Source of the DNA: Caryophanales bacterium UBA6879
GTDB taxonomy: Bacteria > Bacillota_I > Bacilli_A > RFN20 > CAG-288
NCBI GenBank assembly: GCA_002449135.1
Contig: DKCH01000020.1
Coordinates: 1-11,728, forward strand
Length of the DNA stretch: 11,728 nt
Reading direction: 5' to 3'
Below are positions 6,783-11,728 of the stretch, in pieces; the first letter of the stretch is position 1; every line of letters begins with the position of its first letter. The translations under genes and the position numbers were made by a program. The notes beneath the pieces are model-generated. The model saw only the letters and a program-made list of their open reading frames with translations, searched no databases and had not been told where the DNA came from.

Positions 6783-8855
6783 ATGGGACAAGAATATCCA
6801 TTAGACAAAGTTAGAAACATCGGTATTATGGCTCACATCGATGCTGGTAAGACTACTACCACTGAAAGAATCTTATTCTTCACTGGTAAGACTCACAAGA
6901 TCGGTGAAGTTCACGATGGTGCTGCTACTATGGACTTTATGAAACAAGAGCAAGAAAGAGGTATTACTATTCAATCTGCCGCTACTACTTGTTTCTGGAA
7001 GGGCTATAGAATCAACCTTATTGATACTCCGGGTCACGTCGATTTCACTGCTGAAGTTGAACGTTCTTTAAGAGTTTTGGATGGTGCTGTTACTGTCTTA
7101 GATGGTAAAAATGGTGTCGAACCTCAAACTGAAACTGTTTGGAGACAAGCTAGTAAATACAAAGTTCCTCGTATTGTCTTTGTTAACAAACTCGATGCTA
7201 TTGGTGCCAATTATGAAATGTCTTATAAATCAATCAAGGAAAAATTAGGTGCTGAATATGTAGTTATCGAATATCCTATTGGTCTTTCTCAAGATTTTAA
7301 AGGTATTATCGATTTACTTACTATGAAGGCTTATTTATACGATAAACCTAATCCTACTGATCCACCTTCATTAATTGAAATTCCTGCTGATTATCTTGAT
7401 AAGGCCAAAGCTTTACATCAAGAAATGTTAGAAAAAATCTCTTCATTTGATGATGATTTAATGATGAAGGTCTTAGAAGGTGAAGAACCTAGCCTTGATG
7501 AAGTTATGGCAGTTTTAAGAAAAGCTACTATCTCTGGTGAAATCTTCCCAGTTATTTGTGGTTCTGCTTATAAAGATAAGGGTGTTAGATTACTTCTTGA
7601 TAGAGTAACTCAATTCTTACCTTCTCCTTTAGATACTGCCCCTGCTCGTGGAACTGATAAAAATGGCGCTGATGTTATCTGCCATTCTGATCCAAAAGAA
7701 CCTTTAGCTGCTTTAGCTTTTAAGATTACTACTGATCCTTTTGTTGGAAGATTAACTTTCGTTAGAATCTATTCTGGTGTTATGAAAGCTGGTACTTATG
7801 TATTAAATGCTAACAAAAACGTTCAAGAAAGATTATCAAGACTCGTTTTAATTCACGCTAGCCATAGAGAAGATGTTACTGAGCTTAGCGCTGGTGAAAT
7901 CGGTGGTGTTGTCGGTTTAAAGAACACCTCTACTGGTGATACTTTATGTGATGAATCTAGAGTAGTCAAACTCGAATCAATTGTTTTCTCTGATCCTGTT
8001 ATCTCTGAAGCTATTGAACCTGCTAGTAAAGCTGATCAAGATAAGATGACTGCTGCTTTATTAAAGTTAGTTGAAGAAGATCCTACTTTCCACTTCTATA
8101 CCAACTCTGAAACTGGTCAATCCTTAATTGCTGGTGTCGGTGAATTACAACTCGATGTTAACGTTACTAGACTTAAGGAAGACTTTAAGGTTAATGTTAA
8201 AGTTGGACGTCCTCAAGTTGCTTATAAGGAAACTATTAAGAAAACTGCTGAATGTCAAGGTAAATATGTCAAACAATCCGGTGGTCATGGTCAATATGGT
8301 GATGTCTGGATTAGATTTGAACCTAACCCAGGTAAAGGCTTCCAATTTGTCGATGCTATTACCGGTGGTGCTGTTCCTAAGGAATTTATTAAACCTACCC
8401 AAGATGGTTTAGTAGAAGCAATGACTAGAGGTTTAATTGCTGGTTATCCTGCAATTGATATTAAAGCTACTTTATTTGATGGTTCTTACCATGATGTTGA
8501 CTCATCAGAAGCCGCTTATAAAGTTGCTGCTGGCTTAGCCTTAAAAGCTGCTGCTACTAAATGTGATCCAGTCTTACTTGAACCTATAGTTAAGGCTGAA
8601 ATTACCACTCCTAATGATTACTTAGGTGCTGTCTTAGGTGACATTTCTTCTAGAAGAGGTGCTACTGAAGGTATGGAATCTCATGGTAATGCTCAAGTTA
8701 TTACTGCTATGATTCCACTTGCCAACATGTTTGGCTACATCTCTGATTTAAGAGCAATGACTCAAGGTAGAGGTATCTACATGATGGTCTTTGATCACTA
8801 TGCTGAAGTTCCAAAAGCTGTTGCTGCTGAAATCATTAAAAAGAGATCTGAATAA
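6783..8855 (+). CDS. fusA: Translation elongation factor G
   Basis: GTPase that drives translocation of tRNA and mRNA after peptide transfer and aids ribosome recycling. The 690 residues are full length for the family. GTP-binding motifs are AHIDAGKT (17-24), ERGITI (58-63), DTPGH (81-85), NKLD (135-138) and GSAYKDKG (about 258-265). Domain IV shows GGHGQYGD (His502) and SYHDVDSSE (His570), the segment that reaches the decoding site. The only available start is the ATG at 6783, since an in-frame TAA lies three codons upstream. The nearest Shine-Dalgarno, AAAGGA at 6762-6767, is 15 nt away, unusually far. It lies 31 bp after rpsG in the str operon. Stop TAA. Confidence 0.98.
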   Translation: MGQEYPLDKVRNIGIMAHIDAGKTTTTERILFFTGKTHKIGEVHDGAATMDFMKQEQERGITIQSAATTCFWKGYRINLIDTPGHVDFTAEVERSLRVLDGAVTVLDGKNGVEPQTETVWRQASKYKVPRIVFVNKLDAIGANYEMSYKSIKEKLGAEYVVIEYPIGLSQDFKGIIDLLTMKAYLYDKPNPTDPPSLIEIPADYLDKAKALHQEMLEKISSFDDDLMMKVLEGEEPSLDEVMAVLRKATISGEIFPVICGSAYKDKGVRLLLDRVTQFLPSPLDTAPARGTDKNGADVICHSDPKEPLAALAFKITTDPFVGRLTFVRIYSGVMKAGTYVLNANKNVQERLSRLVLIHASHREDVTELSAGEIGGVVGLKNTSTGDTLCDESRVVKLESIVFSDPVISEAIEPASKADQDKMTAALLKLVEEDPTFHFYTNSETGQSLIAGVGELQLDVNVTRLKEDFKVNVKVGRPQVAYKETIKKTAECQGKYVKQSGGHGQYGDVWIRFEPNPGKGFQFVDAITGGAVPKEFIKPTQDGLVEAMTRGLIAGYPAIDIKATLFDGSYHDVDSSEAAYKVAAGLALKAAATKCDPVLLEPIVKAEITTPNDYLGAVLGDISSRRGATEGMESHGNAQVITAMIPLANMFGYISDLRAMTQGRGIYMMVFDHYAEVPKAVAAEIIKKRSE

Positions 8856-8867
8856 CAAAAAATTGTC

Positions 8868-8905
8868 TCAATATCTTAGAAGTCTAAACACTTTTAAGAT
8901 ATTGA
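8868..8905 (+). promoter_or_regulatory. 16-bp hairpin in the fusA-tuf gap, overlapping the tuf -35
   Basis: TCAATATCTTA (8868-8878) pairs perfectly with TAAGATATTGA (8895-8905). The pairing continues inward through one G-U pair and AAGT/ACTT to a 6-nt loop (8884-8889). No T-run follows on the plus strand, so it is not a standard intrinsic terminator. It starts 12 nt after the fusA stop. It could stabilise the 3' end of the rpsL-rpsG-fusA mRNA, attenuate read-through into tuf, or in DNA form a protein-binding site at the tuf promoter. Confidence 0.7.
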
Positions 8906-8930
8906 AGATATAAAAAAAATATGCTATATT
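8902..8930 (+). promoter_or_regulatory. Internal promoter for tuf
   Basis: TTGAAG (8902-8907, 4 of 6) is followed by a 17-bp spacer and TATATT (8925-8930, 5 of 6), with TGC directly before the -10 giving an extended -10. Transcription would start near 8937, leaving a leader of about 23 nt that carries GGAGG. A separate tuf promoter would allow EF-Tu to be made in excess over EF-G, as is usual in bacteria. The first four bases of the -35 (TTGA) are the last bases of the hairpin's right arm. Confidence 0.72.
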
Positions 8931-8959
8931 AAAATAGAATTTTATGGAGGAAACTAATA

Positions 8960-10144
8960 ATGGCAAAACAAAAATTCGATAGAAGTAAAGTCCACGTTAA
9001 TATCGGTACCATTGGTCACGTTGACCACGGGAAAACCACTTTAACCGCGGCCATCACCAAAGCTTTATCTATGACTGGTGGTGCTACTGCAATGAGATAT
9101 GATCAAATCGATGCTGCCCCTGAAGAAAAGGCAAGAGGTATCACTATCAATACCGCTCACATTGAATATTCCACTGCTAAAAGACACTATGCTCACGTTG
9201 ACTGCCCGGGCCACGCTGACTATGTTAAGAACATGATTACCGGTGCTGCTCAAATGGATGGCGCTATCTTAGTAGTTGCTGCTACTGATGGTGTTATGCC
9301 TCAAACTCGTGAACACGTTTTACTTGCTAGACAAGTCGGTGTTCCTTATATCGTTGTTTGGATTAACAAAACCGATATGGTCGATGATCCTGAATTAATC
9401 GAATTAGTCGAAATGGATGTCAGAGACTTATTAAATAAATATGGCTATCCTGGGGATGAAGTACCTATCATTTGTGGTTCTGCTAAGAAAGCTCTTGAAG
9501 GCGATCCTGAACAAATTAAGAACGTCTTAAAGTTAATGGATGCTGTTGATAACTATATCCCTGATCCTGTAAGAGATGATAAGAAACCTTTCTTATTAGC
9601 TATCGAAGACGTTTTAACTATCACTGGTCGTGGTACTGTTGTTACTGGTAGAGTCGAAAGAGGTATGTGTAAATTAGGTGATACCCTCGAAATCGTTGGT
9701 ATTAAACCTACTAAGACCGCTGTTGTTACTGGTCTTGAAATGTTTAGAAAGACCCTTGATTTTGCTGAAGCTGGCGATAATGTCGGTGTCTTATTAAGAG
9801 GTATCGATAGAGATGATGTCGTTAGAGGACAAGTCTTAGTTGCTCCTGGTTCAGTTACTCCTCACACCAAATTCGAAGCTAAGGTTTATATCTTAACTAA
9901 AGAAGAAGGTGGTAGACACACTGGTTTTGTTAACAACTACAGACCTCAATTCTACTTCAGAACTACTGATATCACTGGTGTTATCACTTTACCTGATGAT
10001 GTTAAGATGGTCATGCCTGGCGATAATGTCGATTTAACTATCGAATTAATTCACCCAGTTGCTATTGAAGAAGGTACCAAGTTCTCCATCCGTGAAGGTG
10101 GTCACACTGTCGGTGCTGGTACTGTTACTAAGATTATTAAGTAA
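8960..10144 (+). CDS. tuf: Translation elongation factor Tu
   Basis: GTPase that delivers aminoacyl-tRNA to the ribosomal A site. The 394 residues are full length. Motifs are GHVDHGKT (19-26), ARGITI (58-63), DCPGH (81-85), NKTD (136-139, usually NKCD or NKVD) and GSAKKAL (173-179). Domain 3 is recognisable but carries substitutions at well-conserved spots: RHTGFVNNYRPQ (319-330), where most EF-Tu have HTPF, and EGGHTVGAG (379-387), where most have GGRTVG. The frame is intact, so these look like lineage variation and not decay. A strong GGAGG (8946-8950) lies 9 nt before the ATG. Last gene of the str cluster, with its own promoter and a terminator behind it. Stop TAA. Confidence 0.98.
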   Translation: MAKQKFDRSKVHVNIGTIGHVDHGKTTLTAAITKALSMTGGATAMRYDQIDAAPEEKARGITINTAHIEYSTAKRHYAHVDCPGHADYVKNMITGAAQMDGAILVVAATDGVMPQTREHVLLARQVGVPYIVVWINKTDMVDDPELIELVEMDVRDLLNKYGYPGDEVPIICGSAKKALEGDPEQIKNVLKLMDAVDNYIPDPVRDDKKPFLLAIEDVLTITGRGTVVTGRVERGMCKLGDTLEIVGIKPTKTAVVTGLEMFRKTLDFAEAGDNVGVLLRGIDRDDVVRGQVLVAPGSVTPHTKFEAKVYILTKEEGGRHTGFVNNYRPQFYFRTTDITGVITLPDDVKMVMPGDNVDLTIELIHPVAIEEGTKFSIREGGHTVGAGTVTKIIK

Positions 10145-10166
10145 TAGTTCTTTACTAGAGAATTTT

Positions 10167-10199
10167 AAAGCTTCTAGCTATGCTAGAGGCTTTTTTATT
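10167..10199 (+). terminator. Intrinsic terminator of tuf / str operon
   Basis: AAGCTTCTAGC (10168-10178) pairs with GCTAGAGGCTT (10182-10192) as an 11-bp stem with one T-G pair and a tight TAT loop. The run TTTTTTATTT follows. It begins about 22 bp past the tuf stop and separates the str genes from cysK. Confidence 0.93.
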
Positions 10200-10210
10200 T
10201 ATCATATTAT

Positions 10211-10239
10211 TTGACTTTAAATTCCAAGAGTATTAAATT
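10211..10239 (+). promoter_or_regulatory. Promoter of the cysK-cysE operon
   Basis: TTGACT (10211-10216, 5 of 6 to the -35 consensus) and TAAATT (10234-10239, 4 of 6) are separated by 17 bp. The same -10 hexamer and spacing occur in the nrdG promoter. Transcription would start near 10246, giving a very short leader of about 20 nt with only the ribosome binding site GAGGT. There is therefore no room for a T-box or S-box riboswitch, so any control of cysteine synthesis would act at the DNA level. Confidence 0.65.
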
Positions 10240-10264
10240 TAATTTAGATAGCGAGGTAAGAAAA

Positions 10265-11188
10265 ATGAAATATGTTGAATCAGTACTTGATTTAATTAAC
10301 AATACTCCTTTAATTCATTTAAATAGAATTGAAAAAAAGTATAACTTAAAATCAAAAATTTTTGCAAAATTTGAAAGAGTCAATCCTTCTGGTTCTATTA
10401 AGGATCGTATTGCCAAAGAAATGTTACTTTCTGCACTAGATAGTGGAAAGATAAACAAAGATACTACAATTGTAGAACCTACAAGCGGTAATACTGGAAT
10501 TGGTTTAGCGATGGTTGCCGCTGCTTTAAATTTAAAAACAGTAATTTTTATGCCTAGCAACTGCTCAATTGAAAGAGTCAAAATGATGAAAGCCTTTGGT
10601 GCTGATATTAGATTAACTGAAGGTAGTAAAGGTATGGCTGGAGCTATAAGTGAAGCTAATAAATTTCTAAGTGAAAATAAAAACTCTTATATGCCAGAAC
10701 AATTTGATAATATAAATAATCTTTTAGCCCATTATAAACACACTGGTCCTGAAATTTATGATCAACTAGATGGTAAGGTTGATATTTTTACTGCTGGTTT
10801 TGGTACTGGTGGAACCTTAACTGGTGTTGCTAAATTCTTAAAAGAAAAGAATAAAGATATTTATATTGAAGGTGTTGAGCCTGCTTCTTCTCCATTTATT
10901 GAAGAAAATAGAAAAGGCCCACATAAAATTCAAGGTATTGGAGCAGGCTTTAAACCTAGCATCTTAAACTTAGATTATGTTGATAAGGTCGTCTCGATTA
11001 CTGATGATGAGGCTTATGAATTTGCAAGAGAACTTGCTAAAAAAGAAGGAATTTTTGCTGGAATTTCTTCTGGTGCTAACCTTGCAAATGCTGTTAAATT
11101 GGCTAAAAAATTCGAAAATAAAAACATTGTTACTGTCTTACCAGATAATGGTGAACGTTATTTATCAGTAGTTGGCCTCTATGACTAA
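10265..11188 (+). CDS. cysK: Cysteine synthase (O-acetylserine sulfhydrylase), PLP-dependent
   Basis: Makes L-cysteine from O-acetylserine and sulfide in the cytoplasm. From the ATG at 10265 the protein has 307 residues, the usual family length. The PLP-binding lysine is K46 in NPSGSIKDR, the substrate loop is TSGNT (73-77), the phosphate-binding loop is GTGGT (180-184), and ISSGAN at 267-272 contacts the cofactor ring. I chose this start because GAGGT (10253-10257) lies 7 nt upstream and the product begins 'MKYVESVLDLINNTPL', where the family begins. An in-frame TTG at 10211 would add 18 residues unlike the family, and that TTG is part of the promoter -35. It could be a homologue such as CysM, but the adjacent cysE favours CysK. 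It overlaps cysE by 8 nt. Stop TAA. Confidence 0.94.
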   Translation: MKYVESVLDLINNTPLIHLNRIEKKYNLKSKIFAKFERVNPSGSIKDRIAKEMLLSALDSGKINKDTTIVEPTSGNTGIGLAMVAAALNLKTVIFMPSNCSIERVKMMKAFGADIRLTEGSKGMAGAISEANKFLSENKNSYMPEQFDNINNLLAHYKHTGPEIYDQLDGKVDIFTAGFGTGGTLTGVAKFLKEKNKDIYIEGVEPASSPFIEENRKGPHKIQGIGAGFKPSILNLDYVDKVVSITDDEAYEFARELAKKEGIFAGISSGANLANAVKLAKKFENKNIVTVLPDNGERYLSVVGLYD

Positions 11189-11728
11189 TTTAGATACTCT
11201 TTCCAAAAATTTAATAGATTCGTTTAATCAAATTAAAGAAGAAAAAGTCTTAACATATAATAATCAATTAGTTGAAGATTTTATTAATCAAGCTATTAAA
11301 GTTATTCTTTTTGATTTCTTGAACTTTAAAAAAGAAAATTTAAAGCTTAATTTAGAAAAATTAGTAATATACTTAAAACAATTAAAAATTAGAGAAAAGG
11401 ATATTCAGACTTTTCTTAATAATTTAGTTGAAATACGAAATTACTTAAATGGTTCACTTGAAGCTATAAAGCAAGGTGACCCAGCTTGTGACTCATATTC
11501 TGAAATTGTTTTATCTTATCTAGGTTTTGAAGCAATTACATATTATCGAATTGCACATAATTTATATAAACTAAATTATAGAGTTTTAGCTAGAATGATT
11601 TCTGAACTTGCCCATGAAAAAACTGGAATAGATATTAATCCTGGGGCAAGTATTGGTAAGAACTTCTTTATTGACCATGGAACAGGTATAGTTATTGGTC
11701 AAACTTGCATTATTGGTGATAATGTAAA
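11181..11728 (+). CDS. cysE: Serine O-acetyltransferase (3' end missing)
   Basis: Acetylates serine with acetyl-CoA to O-acetylserine, the substrate of CysK. From the ATG at 11181 there are 182 complete codons running off the right edge. Residues 1-95 are a long helical N-terminal region of the kind seen in larger serine acetyltransferases. The conserved block GDPACDSYSEI (99-109) holds Asp100. The left-handed beta-helix begins near GIDINPGASIG (149-159) and IDHGTGIVIG (164-173), with Asp151 and His166 matching the catalytic Asp/His pair of the E. coli enzyme by eye. The start lies inside the last codons of cysK (8-nt overlap) with no good Shine-Dalgarno, so translation is probably coupled to cysK. 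The C-terminal tail that docks in the CysK active site in the cysteine synthase complex lies outside the window. Confidence 0.93.
   Translation, partial: MTNLDTLSKNLIDSFNQIKEEKVLTYNNQLVEDFINQAIKVILFDFLNFKKENLKLNLEKLVIYLKQLKIREKDIQTFLNNLVEIRNYLNGSLEAIKQGDPACDSYSEIVLSYLGFEAITYYRIAHNLYKLNYRVLARMISELAHEKTGIDINPGASIGKNFFIDHGTGIVIGQTCIIGDNV

Noticed and set aside
8128..8412. Overlapping open frames on both strands within fusA
   Set aside because: Shadows of the EF-G reading frame with no start signals and no family resemblance.
10150..10180. CTAGA...TCTAG alternative pairing before the tuf terminator, as an antiterminator
   Set aside because: The competing stem is only about 5 bp and far weaker than the 11-bp terminator stem; no regulated gene directly follows without its own promoter.
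10211..10264. In-frame TTG start for cysK adding 18 residues
   Set aside because: The TTG is the first part of the -35 element, the extra residues do not resemble cysteine synthases, and a proper GAGGT site precedes the ATG at 10265.
1..11728. Use of the Mycoplasma code (TGA = Trp)
   Set aside because: Tryptophan codons inspected are TGG and long frames contain no in-frame TGA, whereas TGA-Trp genomes use it heavily.

Overview
The window comes from a low-GC Gram-positive (Bacilli-type) anaerobe. The evidence is very AT-rich intergenic DNA, AGGAGG-type ribosome binding sites, consensus sigma-A promoters with 17-bp spacers, a lipobox lipoprotein, a Firmicutes-style str operon and an oxygen-independent (class III) ribonucleotide reductase. 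By eye the proteins resemble gut Bacilli of the Erysipelotrichales/RF39/Acholeplasma neighbourhood; that placement is inference. Tryptophan is encoded by TGG wherever I checked and no long gene has an in-frame TGA, so the standard code fits better than the Mycoplasma code. No gene here ends in TGA, however, so the window does not prove TGA is a stop.

Layout. (1) 1-1934, minus: the first 644 codons of a large surface lipoprotein of unknown function, with its own extended -10 promoter; its 3' end lies beyond the left edge. (2) 2039-5272, minus: a terminator, then nrdD and nrdG read as a two-gene operon (nrdG first) with a good promoter. NrdD is unusual in carrying a C-terminal redoxin domain (CPNC) joined through an Asn-repeat linker. 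(3) 5200-5827: a 628-bp, very AT-rich divergent intergenic region with several inverted repeats and two divergent promoters. (4) 5722-10199, plus: the str cluster rpsL-rpsG-fusA-tuf, with a near-consensus promoter, a second promoter in front of tuf that overlaps a strong hairpin, and an intrinsic terminator after tuf. (5) 10211-11728, plus: cysK and the start of cysE, overlapping by 8 nt, with their own promoter; cysE runs off the right edge.

How the genes work together. NrdG is a radical-SAM activase that installs the glycyl radical on NrdD, which then makes dNTPs from NTPs without oxygen; the fused redoxin probably recycles the active-site disulfide. The str genes supply ribosomal proteins S12 and S7 and elongation factors G and Tu. 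CysE and CysK form the two-step serine-to-cysteine pathway. Most of the window is core housekeeping. The points that deserve a second look are the NrdD-redoxin fusion with an A7/AAT tract at the junction, the hairpin embedded in the tuf promoter, the rpsL leader (short ORF plus hairpin) and the uncharacterised lipoprotein. I found no convincing new multi-gene system, CRISPR array, insertion sequence, tRNA or rRNA.
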